A DNA stretch of 64,000 nucleotides from the NCBI RefSeq assembly GCF_022682495.2, contig NC_071392.1, positions 108,614,896 to 108,678,895 of the forward strand, written 5' to 3'. Under the pieces are notes generated by a model that was not told the origin of the DNA, ran no database searches, and saw only the letters and a list, made by a program, of their open reading frames with translations. The position numbers and the translations under genes are program-made. Numbering within the stretch: the stretch's first letter is position 1; the number at the start of each line of letters is the position of its first letter. This stretch comes from Desmodus rotundus. Its lineage: Eukaryota > Chordata > Mammalia > Chiroptera > Phyllostomidae. Below are positions 34,867 to 46,828 of the stretch, one piece after another.

Positions 34867-35879
34867 ATTAAAATTAAAATTAATTTTAAGTAATATAAAT
34901 ATTTTAATATGTAAGAAGGAGTAAAAGTCAACCAAACGTGAGCCTTTACATCTGAAATATGAAAGGCTAAAAGAAAGAGTGGCCATGGCTACATGAGTGC
35001 TGATGGGGCAGGCTGTGCGAACCCGTGTGTGCGCACAGGGGTGCGTGTTTTGTTTCATTTTGTTTTATACGTATGCAGCCAAGTTGTTACACTGGAGGAA
35101 AAACACATATTCTTTGTGAAGAATAAAATTTTTTTAAAAATTATGTTACCAGTGGTTGTCTCCTAGGCAGGGAGCAGAGGTGTGGGAAGAACGGGCAATA
35201 AAGAAATCTTGAAAATGTGCCTCTGTTGGTTGGCACAAGAGACAAACCTCATATAATGTAAAAGTGAATTAAAAAAAAAAAACCCTTCATAAAGCACCAA
35301 AAACAGTTAAAAAATATCCAGACCCACCTGCTTTCTGTCTAGTTAAAATAATAAATGCAAATTTTAGCATTTTGAAAAGAAGATACATAATGTAAAATTA
35401 GCTTTGTAATAACACAAATCTAGTTTTAGAACTAGAAGTTCTAAATTTTCAAAACCTAGAAGTGTGTGCATGTATGTGTGTGGAAGAATAAAATGAGTTA
35501 ATACCTTGTCTCCTCAGGGCAGTGATAGATACCGTTTCTTCAAAAATGACAGTTCAGGTGTGAGAAGTTTAATAATCATATTGAAATGGCTAAGGTATTT
35601 TAAGTACTATTGAAAGCAGGACGAATGCTGGAAAAGTGTATATATTTTTTTTTAAAAGTAGAAAAGTAAGCTGAAGTGTGGGATGTGTGTGTGGTGTTAT
35701 AACAAAGCATTTAACAAGGCAAAAACTCAGACAGAATATATTGTTGTCACCACGAAAATTCCCCAGAAGATTAAAACAACAACAAAACCCACCAAATATT
35801 AGAAAAGAGGAGACAAGCATCCTCATCGTTTGAGAAACAGCGATACTATCTTCATGGAAGGCCCTGCCACATGGTGATG

Positions 35880-36205
35880 TCTCTCACCTCCAAGCCTTCA
35901 TCTGTTTTACTCCAGGTTATAAAGGCCACCCTGACATGGCCCCATAGTGAACTGATGTCTTTAAACATGCATCTTGCCTTTATAAAACACCTTTGCTCCA
36001 CATGCGTCCTTCCAGGAGTCATTGCAAGCTGCTGGAAGACCACCTGTTGCACTCCATCATGCCTGCTTCCCTTCCACTATCAGCCCCTTGAAGGACAGAA
36101 AGTACTCTACACGGCTTTGTCATCCCAGGCCCTGTGTCATTCCTGCCTGATGCATTTTAAACCCTTTGTAATTTGGGGGGAGAATAAATGAGTAAGTGAA
36201 TAACT
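35880..36205 (+). mobile_element. Probable LINE-2 3' part
   Basis: 'AAGGCCACCCTGACATGGCC', then 'CCCCTTGAAGGACAGAAAGT' and a closing AATAAATGAGTAAGTGAAT resemble the L2 end (gene-body end, 'CTTGAGGGCAGG' block, AATAAATG tail). Strongly diverged. Confidence 0.5.
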
Positions 36206-36837
36206 TCATAAATGGCTCCAATGTACTCATACCCATCAGGCTTCTCATTAGCTTGAAAACCCTACTGAGAAAATTCCTTGAGCACACACTTCATGCTGAG
36301 CGAGCTCCTGTTCCAACCCCTGATCCCTCTTATTGCAGCCACTGAAATGGCCCTCTTGAATCAAATATCTGGTTCATACTCCTGGACTCGGGTGGCTTAT
36401 TTGGTGGCAAGAGTTGAGGCAGGAGGATAAATAGTGTGTCCCAACATGTGCATGTGGTCATGCATGTGTCTGTGTGTTCACATCTGTGTAGGTGCCTGTC
36501 GCTTTTGAAAAGAGAGGGCAGAAGGAAGAGGCAGGAGCAGTGAGGTCATTACAGGCAGAAAGGAGAGCATTTGCACATCTGGGAAGACAGGTGTGTGGAA
36601 CAGGAAAGATGCTATGTGGAGAGGACCAGCTTACAGCTTGGATGAAGACTAAAGTTCCATGGGAGGAAAAAGGAGTGCACTTCAGTCACCCTTACTGAGG
36701 ACTGGGGTGAGAATTTAGCCAGGCCATGAATATGTAAACAGGTAGCAGAACACCCAACCCTAAGTGTGGACTCGACAACTGTGCAATTAATGTTCACCTA
36801 GCACCACCCAGACCTTGGTTTTTAAATGTTGTTGTCC
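36206..36837. other. Single-copy stretch with no recognised gene
   Basis: A TGTG/CATG-rich segment lies at 36443-36495. No gene is supported. Confidence 0.5.
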
Positions 36838-38185
36838 AAGGAAAAGAATCAGAGCTCTTTGGAGAAGAAATGGCTGATTCTAGGATAGAAAAAGAAAACT
36901 GCCAGATGAGTCTGGGTCATCTTGCACTGCCAGAAAGTAAGACAGTGCTCGAGGAACAAAAAAAAGGACAGGATTACATCAAAGAGATGCAGGGTCAACC
37001 TGAAGGAACTCCTGATAGCCAACGCTAGATGAGTTTGAGCAACAAAATAAATAATAATAATAGTCAGGAACTACTGCAAAGGATACATGGACAAAACCAA
37101 GGGGGAGGGTGGAGTGGGAGAGGGAGGAGGGTTTGGCTGGGGTGGAGGGGTGGGGAGAAAATGCAAACAACTGTAACTGAACAACGATAAAAAATGTTTA
37201 AAAAAATAATGATAATAGTGGATTATAACCCCCAAAGAAAGCAAAAAAAAAAAAAACCCCATTAACTAATACTGATATAAATAAATGATTGAATACATAA
37301 CAAAATGGAGGAGAGGGAAAAAATTTTTCCTTATAAAAGAATTCTAATTGACATTTGTAGAAGGATGAGGGGAATAAAAATCGCCACTGGAACGCCCAGC
37401 AATAATTGCTGTGGGCACAACCCACTGACAAATACTAAACCAGCATGCATAACTTTAAGGAAGGACGGGGGATTGGCATCATGTCAGAGTATCTCCCCCC
37501 AAGTTTGTTCATTCCTGGTTTTAACATTTAATGCCCTTCCTCCCAAGAATTGGAGCTTAATCAATTTTTCTCTTTGAGAGTGTGGATGGACTTAACGACT
37601 TGCTTGTAAGGAATAGAGTAGAGAACAGGAAAAATAACTATACAGTGGAGAAACTAGAAAATACATTAACCAAGTAATCCAGGTTAGCAGCACCCATTAT
37701 AAAACATATTAAAATCATGTGCCTCTGATAAAATGTGATGAGAATTATATCACCTCTGTGCTGTTCTTTCCAAATATCAATCACCTCAGTTTAATTGATA
37801 AAAAAGACACACCAAACAAACCCCAAAAGAGGCACCTTCTACAAAATACCGAGCCAGTACTCCTTAGAGGTACCATGGTCACGAAGGACCGGGCGAGGCG
37901 GTAATTTTCATAGACTGAAGATGACTAAGAAGACATGAGGACTGAATGCAACAGAGTTCCCTGGATTGGATCCAGGAGCCGAACAAAGAAAAGAAGGGAA
38001 ATCCAAAGAAAGCTTGCAGTTTAGTTAATAGATAGATGAATGTTAATTTCTTCACTTGGATAAATGGACCATGGTTACGTAAGACATTAATATTAGAGGG
38101 AGCTAGGTGAAGGCTAGACAGGAGCACTGTACTATCTTTGCAATGCTTCTGTAAATCTAAAATTATGGCAAAAGATATTTGAACT
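36838..38185 (+). mobile_element. Old L1M-type 3' region, split by a younger L1
   Basis: The repeat runs through 'TGGCTGATTCTAGGATAGAA', 'GGAACTCCTGATAGCCAACG' and 'GATGAGTTTGAGCAACAAAA', is interrupted at 37064-37205, and resumes with 'TAGTGGATTATAACCCCCAA'. It ends near 38180 with 'GTACTATCTTTGCAATGCTT' and 'CTGTAAATCTAAAATTATGG'. The two halves join directly in the usual order of an abundant old mammalian repeat that I take to be an L1M 3' UTR. Family assignment is tentative; the continuity is clear. Confidence 0.6.
37064..37205 (+). mobile_element. Young bat LINE-1 3' UTR only (extreme 5' truncation)
   Basis: It starts 'TCAGGAACTACTGCAAAGGA', has the G-rich bat L1 UTR block, and ends 'GCAAACAACTGTAACTGAAC' with an A-rich tail. 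It matches 58322-58460. Flanks ATAATAATAATAG (37051-37063) and ATAATGATAATAG (37206-37218) are the target-site duplication with one mismatch. There is no coding sequence; proline-rich minus-strand frames here are antisense of the G-rich UTR. Confidence 0.9.
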
Positions 38186-38839
38186 GTACTTGTGGATATG
38201 CACCCATGCCTGAGCTTCTCAGACCCCTACCTTCCCACCCAATTCCAGGGAGAAGGGAACCTTGGCTAAGAAAACAGACTTAGTAATCAACGTGTCCTTT
38301 CCGAAGAGTCAGGAAGTGTCAGGAAAAGAGTAAGTTGTGTGACCTGCGTCTTTATGACTTTTCTCATTGAGCTCTTTATTAGGTGTATGGGTATGTATAC
38401 ATTTTCCTTGTCTTTTATTTTATTTAGGTATTTCTAGTTTTCAACTGTCGCTCAGGGCATCAAACTAATTTTCTCTTCAGCCACAGTGGCAGAGCTGCAT
38501 GCATAATAAACCCCGTTATTACTTGTGTTATTAAATGGGCTGTTGGAAATGTGGATGGACGGGAGGGGGGCCGCAGTCCAAATGCAAGGGCTCTTCCTAA
38601 CACTGCATGCCCTCCCTCATCCGCTGAGACTGCTGAGCCAAGGGAGAAAGTACATGTGGAAAGAGGTACAAATAAATGATCCTGCTCCTTGACGTGGGGA
38701 GATGTCAGAGGTTTCCCGTGGCTTTGAGGCACTGACTTTTGTGATTTATAAAATAAAGTCATTCTCTATTGATCATGTGAAAGAACTACATCTATGGGGA
38801 ACTGACCAGTCAGGTACTGTCCTGGGTGTTTTTGTGAAT
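38186..38839. other. Single-copy island
   Basis: No repeat is recognised. The segment 38465-38760 has several TAAT-type words and balanced composition, and could be a conserved non-coding element. This is a hunch only. Confidence 0.35.
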
Positions 38840-39040
38840 GCTATTCCACTCAATCCTCCCAACAAGTTTATAAAGAGGTTGGAGTCATCTTCTCATTATA
38901 GATAGGAAACGGAGGCTGAGAGACGCTAAATGACCTGCCTATAGTTTTCCACGTATAGTTTTAGCAAGTGGTGGAGCACAGATTCAAATCCAGATGTAGC
39001 CCGAATAGGATCCTGTGCTCTCTCTGTGACACCACCTGGC
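38840..39040 (-). mobile_element. MIR SINE, minus strand
   Basis: Reverse-complement MIR: 'CTCAATCCTCCCAACAAGTT', 'TAGGAAACGGAGGCTGAGAG', 'ACCTGCCTATAGTTTTCCAC', 'AGATTCAAATCCAGATGTAG'. Confidence 0.85.
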
Positions 39041-39139
39041 TTCCGGGCACGGTCCAGATATTCCCAGGATACACTTTCTTACCTTCAGAGGAACCAGAAG
39101 CAGGAAGCTGGTTTCCTATGTGGTCAAAAGGAGCGGAGT

Positions 39140-39290
39140 TCCCAAGTTTTAATAACCTGAGACCTGGTTAAAACAAAGGTTCTGCTGTAATAGGTCCAGG
39201 ATGGGTCCTGAGAGCCACCATTTTCAACAGCTACCAGGTGATGTTGACACTCCTGGTCCTTGGACCACACTTGGAGTAGCAAGTGTGAAG
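39140..39290 (+). mobile_element. MER5A-like hAT MITE fragment
   Basis: 'AACCTGAGACCTGGTTAAAA', then 'AGCTACCAGGTGATGTTGAC' and 'CTGGTCCTTGGACCACACTT' follow the MER5A body and right side. The terminal inverted repeats are eroded. Confidence 0.7.
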
Positions 39291-39394
39291 GGCAGGACTG
39301 GAGTCTCACCACGATCTGAGACTTAACATAGAAATGTGCAAAGGTTTTGCACTCTTAACTCTGCCTTCATCAGATATCAAAGATATCTTCTTTC

Positions 39395-39960
39395 AGACTT
39401 TAGCACCTTTTAATTGAACTTTTTGAAAAGAAGTCTTTAATTTTGATGAAGTCCAGCTTATCATTTTATTTTCTTTTATGATTGGTGTATATCACTTCTT
39501 CTCAAAGAAGTTTTTGCCAGATTTAAGTGTCTGAAGATTTTCTTTATATTTTCTTCTAGAACTTTTGTTGCTTTATGTTTTATATAGATCTACAATCCAT
39601 TTGGAATGACTTTTTATGTATACAGTGAGGGAAGCTTTGAGGTTCATTCCAAGTGGATTTTACATCAGTGCTATTTCTTGAATTTCATCTTCCCATTGAA
39701 TCACCTTGGCATCTTTACCAAAAATCACTTGGTCACACATAGGTGGGTGTATTTCTGGGCTCTCTGTTGCTCTCTTGACCTATACTTTTTGTCCATATAT
39801 ACACCAATACCATACTCTATTGTAACTTTATAGAAAATCTTGAAATCAACTAATATGTGAAGTAGCCCTCTAATTTTTTGTTCTTGTTTTTTCTCCAAAA
39901 TTCCTCTGGCCATTCTTTGAATTTCCATATAAATTTAAAAATAAACTAGCAAACTTTTAT
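39395..39960 (-). mobile_element. Old LINE-1 ORF2 fragment, minus strand
   Basis: Antisense ORF2 in order: 'TTAATTTTGATGAAGTCCAG', 'AATCCATTTGGAATGACTTT', 'ACCTTGGCATCTTTACCAAA', 'CCATATATACACCAATACCA', 'GAATTTCCATATAAATTTAA'. Short antisense frames are meaningless. Confidence 0.85.
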
Positions 39961-40375
39961 TTAAGAAGGCATGGTGATTGTTCCCAGTTTTCTCATGCAT
40001 GCAAAACATAAATGGCATCTTGAGAGTCACCACTTGCTGAGAAGCCGCCTGGAAGCCGAGACTGTCTTAACACTATATTCCCAGTACTGGGAAAATAAAC
40101 ATTTGTTAACTAAATTAGTGAGTGTGTGACTGGCCCCCCAAAGAATAAATAAATGAGGATTCCTTGCTTTAGTAACAGCAGATAAAACATTATCCAAAAA
40201 ATAAATAAGAATCAGTAAATCAATAAATAAAGACCTGTATTCAAAGTACCAGGAAAAAATCAAGAAATAGAAAGGTATATAAACTTGCAAAGAAAAAATA
40301 AAAACAGGATTATAGCACAAGTCACAAGGGAGCCTCAGCTACTCAGCCTTTAAGATTCTGTTTACTGTGAAATAG

Positions 40376-40585
40376 AACCTGTACAGAACACAATTGTTTC
40401 ACTTATTTGTAAGTGAAAATATCAGTGGCTGCTGATGTTGGCAAGAGTCTGCTGCTAGAAGCACTTTGCTTTTAAGAATATAACCTGTCTAGAACACAAT
40501 TGTTTCACTTATTTGTAAGTGAAAATATCAGTGACTGCTGATGTTGGCAAGAGTCTGCTGCTAGAAGCACTTTGCATTTAAGAAT
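40376..40585. repeat. 106-bp tandem duplication with internal hairpin
   Basis: Two head-to-tail copies, 40376-40481 and 40482 to about 40585, differ at only about five positions. Each contains TTTCACTTA-TTTG-TAAGTGAAA, a perfect 9-bp stem with a 4-nt loop, and each has GCTGCTAGAAGCACTTTGC near its right end. It is not part of a recognised interspersed repeat and encodes no open frame. Confidence 0.95.
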
Positions 40586-42839
40586 TTACATACTCATAGT
40601 AGGAGATAAGTACATGAATTTTCCTTTCTTCTGTTCCAAACAACCTTAAATTTATCGCTACCAGGACATACATATCTATTTTTCTATTATTGCCATGAAG
40701 GTGGTAGACTTCTAGTGAATATATAGTTACAACATTCCTAACACTCCCTTAGCATCACAGAGACACTGCAGGATATTTTTACTTCCCAAGTTTGTACCCT
40801 CTTTTCCCTACTCTTTATCTTGTTCTCCTACATGAAAGGGACTATCATTGCCCCAACTTTCTCCTTTTCATCAACCATGACTATTTTCAAATCAGATTAT
40901 GGGATGAATAACGTCTCATAGTTACTTGAATTAGGAATTTCACCCAGTTCTACTTTTGCCCTCTCCACACATAAAAGAATCAAAGGAACATTCCTCTCTG
41001 GATTCTGACCTTGAAAACACAACCCACAGCTTTTGTCATCTCCCAAAGCCTTTCCTGCTGTGAACAGCCCATCAGAGTCCCCCAGACAGCTGTTAGAACT
41101 CAGAATCAATTTACTTTGGGGTGAGGACTTGAGGGACACAGATGGGTGAATTACAGGTGTTCAGCTTAGTGGCAGACCCTACTTGGCACAGTTTAATATG
41201 GGCTCCAACCTGTTTCAGCTGCAGGGCAGCAAAGCTGTCACTCTTTGCCCCGGAGAGGCTGGTGGATTTTGGCTGGGTGCCATATGCAATCCTAGTTACA
41301 AGGTCAATTGCATGTTTTTGGTTTTTGGAAGCTGTTACAACTTGGGCTAGTCACTGACTATATCTTTACCCTGGCTCAGGTTTCTCTCTTCAGATTTTAA
41401 CTGAGACTCTAAAGTGACTGTTTGCCCCACTTGGCTGTTCTATCCAACACCAAATTCTGCAGTTCCCGCTCCATGTTTGTATCACCAATTCTCGCTTGCC
41501 TCATTGATTTTTATTTTCCTATTTATTTACCATTTCTCGTCTTTACATTTGCATAATGCCCTTCAGTTCCTTCCTACTACTAGTTCCAAACCTTTCCGGC
41601 ATTCCCTTGGTGCATAATTACGAATTGGTAAAAGCTCTGAAGATGAGGAACCCAGTTCTACTGAAAGTTTTGACAAGAGAAGTTAATCTAGCGAGGGAGA
41701 GAGGTTCAGGCTCCAAGGGGTGGCGTGCTCTTCCAAATCACCGTCTACAAAGATGTGGACAGTGGCAGGTATAAAATAAAATCCCTGAGCTTCTTAGCTA
41801 TTCTAGACCTGAGTGGACCTCCTCAGCATGCAGAGAGATCGGGTTCCAGGCAAAGTATTCTGAAAACCAGCACTGACTTGGGAATGGAGAAACCATTCCT
41901 AAGGCAATGAGGATCTGGGCTCTGGGATGTGATTCACTGCACTAGCTTTGCGTGCATTTATGGTTTGAAATCGTGCCAGGCGAGCCCTATCCAGACCATA
42001 TCGTGACCTCTGTAAAATCATATCTATCATTTGAAAGGCCTTACTTTCCGTAACTCCTTCTGATATGCTGCCAAATACTCAAACAGCTATTCCGATTACA
42101 CTTTAATTGGTACTTTATATTCAACACATAAGAAAACTCCCCATAAACAAAAGCTGTTCTTTCCTGAACTCGATGAAGTTGAAGTATCTGGATCGTGTGT
42201 TAACTATATATTTATGAAGTTCAGCATGTGGGTGAAGTCAGCCAAGGCCCATTTCTTCTATTTAGGGCCTTATATACTGAAGAACACTTTATCTGTGATA
42301 ATTTTTGTAATAATTTCAAATCTTCATTCCTACAAAGTTCTTGTAATGGTAAAGAATAGAAGGAATAATAAATAGTCAATTCAGCTGATTTTATTTTTAT
42401 TCTTTGAGAAATCAATACTAATGCAGTTGGCATTTATATAATCAACCTTCTTCCAAGAATCTCAAAACATATATAAACTCTGCTGGTTGGTTATTTAAAA
42501 GTAATCACTTGCCCTGAAACCATTAACCAGGTCACATATGGAACAGGTTGTAAGAGTAAAATACCAAGACTTAAAATTTCTACCAGTGGTTTATGCCGAT
42601 TCATTTTCCCCTCCCATCCACCTGCACCCATGCACATAGGCGAGGGAGCTGAGATGAGAGGAAGAATCTAAGATGTGTGTATTCAATGAGCCAAATTACA
42701 GAACATCTCTGGGCCAGAGTCTGTGCTGCATCCAGAAGCACAGTCATAAATAAGTGCGCTTTGCTGTCTAGAAATTCGGTCTCCAGCAAGAAGCAGTTAC
42801 AACAATCAACACACAGGGAGTGTATGGAGAACAGAGTCT
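40586..42839. other. Single-copy stretch with no recognised gene
   Basis: No repeat or gene could be supported. Open frames are at most about 80 codons and unrelated to any protein I recognise. Confidence 0.5.
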
Positions 42840-42940
42840 GTCCTTTAAGCTCTTTATCTGCATTACCTCAGTCTTTACAGCTACTCTGTGAAATAGGGCC
42901 CAGTATTACATCTCGTAGACACCCTCCATTCAGGTATTAA
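42840..42940 (-). mobile_element. MIR fragment, minus strand
   Basis: 'CATTACCTCAGTCTTTACAG' and 'CTACTCTGTGAAATAGGGCC' fit the reversed MIR 3' order. Short and diverged. Confidence 0.5.
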
Positions 42941-42999
42941 AATGCTTAGATTGATCTTAAATTGCTTCAAATAATCTTTAAAGATATACATATTTTTCA

Positions 43000-44300
43000 G
43001 ACAGACTTCATGTTCCCATCATATTCCTCATCGATCGATTTCATTTTCTACTCTCTCTCCCAGAAGGCAAATTCTCTTCTACAGTTGATGTGGATCTTTC
43101 CTATTTTTTAAAAATAAATATGCTGCATATATCTACATATATGTTAACAGTTTATTGCATTGTTTTGTGTGTTTTAAAAAGTTTGTGCCAATGGTATCAG
43201 TCTCTTGCCCCTTGGTTTATTCACTTGATATTGCATTTTTGAAATTTATGAATGTTGAGGCATAGAGAAATACTGCATTGTCTTTAACAGGTCTATAGTA
43301 TTTTGTGGTATTGATACATACAGTTTATCAATCCATCCTACTATTACTGGGCATTTACATAGGTTTTGATTACTCTCTATTACTTTAGTGCTTCAGTGAA
43401 GCCATCTTTGTGTGGCCGACACACGGAGCTACAAGTGCATTTGTAGATTCAACTTTACTGGACGTTCCCAAATAGCTCTCAGAGATGGCTGGACTGATGA
43501 TACTCCTTCCCATGCATGAATGTTCCAGGTCCCCTATAACTTCAGTGGCATTCGGTGATGTTAGAAATTTAATTTATGAGAGTTTGATGGATGTGAAAAT
43601 ATCTTACTGTTGATTTAGGATATTTGCCATTAGGTTTTTACAAGATATTGTCATATGGATATATATGTACATGTATAAATATTTCTAATATATTTTCTTT
43701 CTCTTTTTTGATATAAACATTATATTATTTGTTAGAGGACATTTCTTCAAGGTTTTGAATTTCCCTTTTATTCTCTGAAATAGTTTTAGAAAACAAAGAT
43801 TTTCATTTTTGAAAGTTTTGTCAGCTACTTATAAATGATTTTGGTACTTCATATTTTTCTTAAGTCAATGTTAGTGTTTATTTAAGTAGTATAAAATTTG
43901 CTTACATATTATCAATTCATTATATATCTGTGGTTATGTCATGTTTCAAATAGAATTATAGTATTTCTTATTTGTGCAAATTCTTTATATTTCTTTTTTG
44001 TGCTTTTTCTCTTTTTTCTTTGGACAGTCTTCAGGGAATTGTCTGTTTTATTATTAATTCTAAAGAACGAGCTTCTGGTTTGGGTAATTTTCTCCATTGT
44101 TTTATATTTCCCATTTCCTTATTTTCTAACCTTCTGTTACTAGTAGCTGTATATTTGGGGGGAGGATTTAGTCTGCTTTTCTTGTAAAATCCTTGAGTTC
44201 AATGCTCAGGTCATTAATTTGTTATTTTTCTTACATTCACAAATATGCATTAAGGTTATGAGTTTCCCTCTGAGTAGCAGTGTTTTTAAGAGGGAGACTC
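43000..44300 (-). mobile_element. Ancient LINE-1 fragments, minus strand
   Basis: Several antisense pieces in L1 order. 43190-43640 resembles the late ORF2 to 3' region ('TTTATCAATCCATCCTACTA', 'TCAACTTTACTGGACGTTCC'). 43990-44290 resembles an earlier ORF2 region ('AAGAACGAGCTTCTGGTTTG', 'GTTATGAGTTTCCCTCTGAG'). The two may be one deleted copy. The hydrophobic plus-strand frames at 43898-44187 are antisense noise. Confidence 0.6.
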
Positions 44301-45059
44301 CCAAACTATATCTGACAAGACCTTTTCCTTGTGTATTTATTAGAGCCTTTATATGAGCCTTATTTCATATTCATTTCATAGACATGTGACAGCATTTACA
44401 AATTATATTGGGTATAAAACTTTTGAAATTTGGGAGCATTTTCCATGTTACTGAATCAAATAAAAAGCCTCCAGGAAATCAAACGCTGTGCAATAAAGAA
44501 GGGCACCATATATAATTATAAAACCTCCCCAGGCAACAAAGAGACTATAACAAAATAGAGAAGCTCCACCAAAATATGTTATCCAACAGGAACTGTCTCA
44601 TGAGAAAATAAAGGTGAAATGTTTCTATGATGTATAAAAATGGAAAGAATTTTACAGGTCACTTCGAACTATACTTCATTTTACATAGGCAGATTCAATC
44701 TCAGAAGGATTGAAGGACTTTCTCAATTTTACAAAACAACAGTGTAACAGTTGCTTTGTTATGATTATTAATTTTACACCTATTTCCTCCTGTCTTTTCT
44801 AAGAAATGTGGAACAACAGGTTTGTGCATCTACCGAAAAATTTTTAATGTTACTCTATGATGCCTTCTTTATGTACAAGGCTTGGTGAGCCTCGAAACCA
44901 TTCAGAGAGCTGCAGAAAGCAGTGAGGGACATTGGATCTACTTGCTGAAGAAGCATAAATACCTCATCCTTGCTGAGAGACACCTCCTCCTGACCTCTAC
45001 AATGACTTCTTTTACCATTTCCAAATGTTGAGTATCTTTTACATGAGTTTCATCCATTC
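44301..45059. other. Mostly unassigned stretch with a weak MIR remnant
   Basis: A possible minus-strand MIR core lies at 44680-44750 ('TCAATCTCAGAAGGATTGAA' then a TTTCTCAATTTTACAAAACA block). Otherwise nothing is recognised. Confidence 0.4.
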
Positions 45060-45380
45060 TACTCACTGCTGTTCTTTCTCATTCATGAGGCTTACCTTTA
45101 ATTATCACCTCAGGGAGGACTGTCCTGCCAATATTACCTAAAATGGGCCCTATGTCCATTCTCCATTATTCTCTCTCTCAATCTTATACAATTTCACTTC
45201 CTCACAACACCACCATGTGGAATTATTTTATTTATTAACTAATGTACATTTTTGTCTGTCCCATTAGAATATATATGTTATGTCTAGTTTATCATTATAC
45301 TTCCAGGGTACAGCAGAGTTCTGGTCATAAGAGGTACTTAGTGAATGTTAGAGGCTTGAATAAATGAATGAATGAATGAC
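45060..45380 (+). mobile_element. LINE-2 3' end
   Basis: 'CACCTCAGGGAGGACTGTCC', 'GTCTGTCCCATTAGAATATA', 'TACTTCCAGGGTACAGCAGA' and the ending TAAATGAATGAATGAATGA follow the L2 3' end, including its characteristic TGAA tail. Confidence 0.8.
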
Positions 45381-45650
45381 TACAAAATTCTCCAATAGGC
45401 CTTTAAAGAGTAGAGAGGATCTCAGGGGAATGTTTGGAAAACACAAGGTGTGGTATGTATGTAACATCCCTCAACTAACTTAGAGAAACTTAGGTGAGAG
45501 TACTGGTATTAATCACCACACTCCAGAGAAAAAGACTTTTCAAAATAATGATGAGTAATTTCATCCGTAGAAATGGTGAACTAAGTTATTTGGACTGTTT
45601 TCCCCTAAGGAAAAGTAAAAGACCTGAGTGAATTATAAATATCAGGTTTT

Positions 45651-45836
45651 AAAAGTATCAAAGAGCTGACCTGGCCTGGTGGCTCAGTTGGTTTGGAGCA
45701 TCATCTGGGCATGTACGAGAGACAAATGATCAATGTTCCTCTTTCATATCGAGATGTTTCTCTCTCCCTTCCTCCCTCTCTAAAATCAAAAAACGTATAC
45801 TCAGGTGAGGATTTTAAAAAGTATCAGAGAGCTAAC
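45651..45836 (+). mobile_element. Ves-type bat SINE, internally shortened, with target-site duplication
   Basis: The head 'CTGGCCTGGTGGCTCAGTTG' starts at 45671. The B-box region is missing or badly diverged, and the body jumps to 'GATGTTTCTCTCTCCCTTCC' and a short A-rich tail. Flanks AAAAGTATCAAAGAGCTGAC (45651-45670) and AAAAGTATCAGAGAGCTAAC (45817-45836) match at 18 of 20 positions. This copy is older or of another subfamily than those at 32929 and 58944. Confidence 0.85.
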
Positions 45837-46229
45837 AAGATAGTGAGTAACTACCTGGTAGAGATCTTTTAGAGTTTGGGAATTCAGTCTAGCAGTAGAG
45901 GCTGCTTTTCCCCTCATTGTATGCAGATACCGACAGTTAATTGACAGACTGGGCTGTCAGTGGAATGCAGACTCTATCAGGAGCCCAGATTTGGTAAGCC
46001 TTTGTCACTTCAGGCTGAAACTCTAAGGGTTATATATATAGTTTGGTAGTAAGGGTGACAGCTTTGGATTATTTTACTCTCCAGAAAAGCTCAAGCATTA
46101 AACTATATTACAATGGCCAAAAACAATATGCCTGGGATCCTGACTAAGCAAATGAAAACCTCCACTTCATGAGGATAATTCTAGTCAAGTCTTAAATTAT
46201 TACTAAAAATAATTTTTCAAAAACAATGC

Positions 46230-46621
46230 CTAGCACACAATCAGAGATAACCAGACATATAAGCGTATAGGAGGAAATACCATAAGAGGAAAACAGTAGC
46301 AAAATAATAAAGTATAGGGACAGACCAGTGGAGTCCAAATAATAGAATTACCAGACAGACCGTGCAACTACTTTGCTCACTATGTTCAATAAAATAAAAG
46401 ATAAGCTTTAAAAATTAGCAGAAAACCATAAAAAGAGAAAAAAAAGTGCATTGTAGAACAAAAAAGAAAATAACTGAATAAATAAGTTTAGCAACGGGTT
46501 AGGCAGAGTTGAATAGAGAATCATTAAACAAGAAGTTTGGTGGCCAGAAGTCTTTGCAAAATGAGGCATGAAGAGAAAACAAAGGATAGAAAATATAGAA
46601 GAACAAGTAAGAGATGTAGAG
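46230..46621 (+). mobile_element. L1M ORF1-region remnant (5' piece)
   Basis: 'AATAGAATTACCAGACAGAC', 'CAATAAAATAAAAGATAAGC', then 'GATAGAAAATATAGAAGAAC' follow an old L1 in the ORF1 region. It is interrupted by the MITE at 46622-46820 and continues after it. No frame is intact. Confidence 0.6.
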
Positions 46622-46820
46622 CCGTGACACCCAATAGAAACTCCTGTGATGATGACACCATTTTATATCTGTGCTGTCTAATATCACAGCCTAATGGCTC
46701 TTGAGTACTTAAAATGTGGTTATTGAGATTGAAGTACTGACTTTCAATTTAGATTGATTTTACTTAAGTTTGAATTTATATAGCCACGTGTGCTAGAGGC
46801 TAATGTATCGAACAGTGACA
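46622..46820. mobile_element. hAT-type MITE inserted in the L1M remnant
   Basis: The element begins CCGTGACACCCAATAGAAAC and ends GTATCGAACAGTGACA, so its ends are roughly inverted copies of one another. The body, with 'GTGCTGTCTAATATCACAGC' and 'TACTTAAAATGTGGTTATTG', is a familiar mammalian MITE. Flanks ATGTAGAG (46614-46621) and ATATAGAG (46821-46828) form an 8-bp target-site duplication with one mismatch, as expected for hAT transposition. The subfamily is not assigned. Confidence 0.75.
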
Positions 46821-46828
46821 ATATAGAG

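Larger units (their letters stand above)
33706..35870. other. A-rich stretch, possibly degenerate L1/HAL1
   Basis: Strongly A-rich on the plus strand, with composition like old LINE ORF1 DNA, but no segment could be aligned by eye with confidence. It contains perfect palindromes at 34051-34076 and 34847-34866. No open frame of interest. Confidence 0.35.

Noticed and set aside
43898..44187. Hydrophobic plus-strand frames resembling membrane segments
   Set aside because: T-rich antisense L1 sequence gives Phe/Leu-rich translation; not a real membrane protein.
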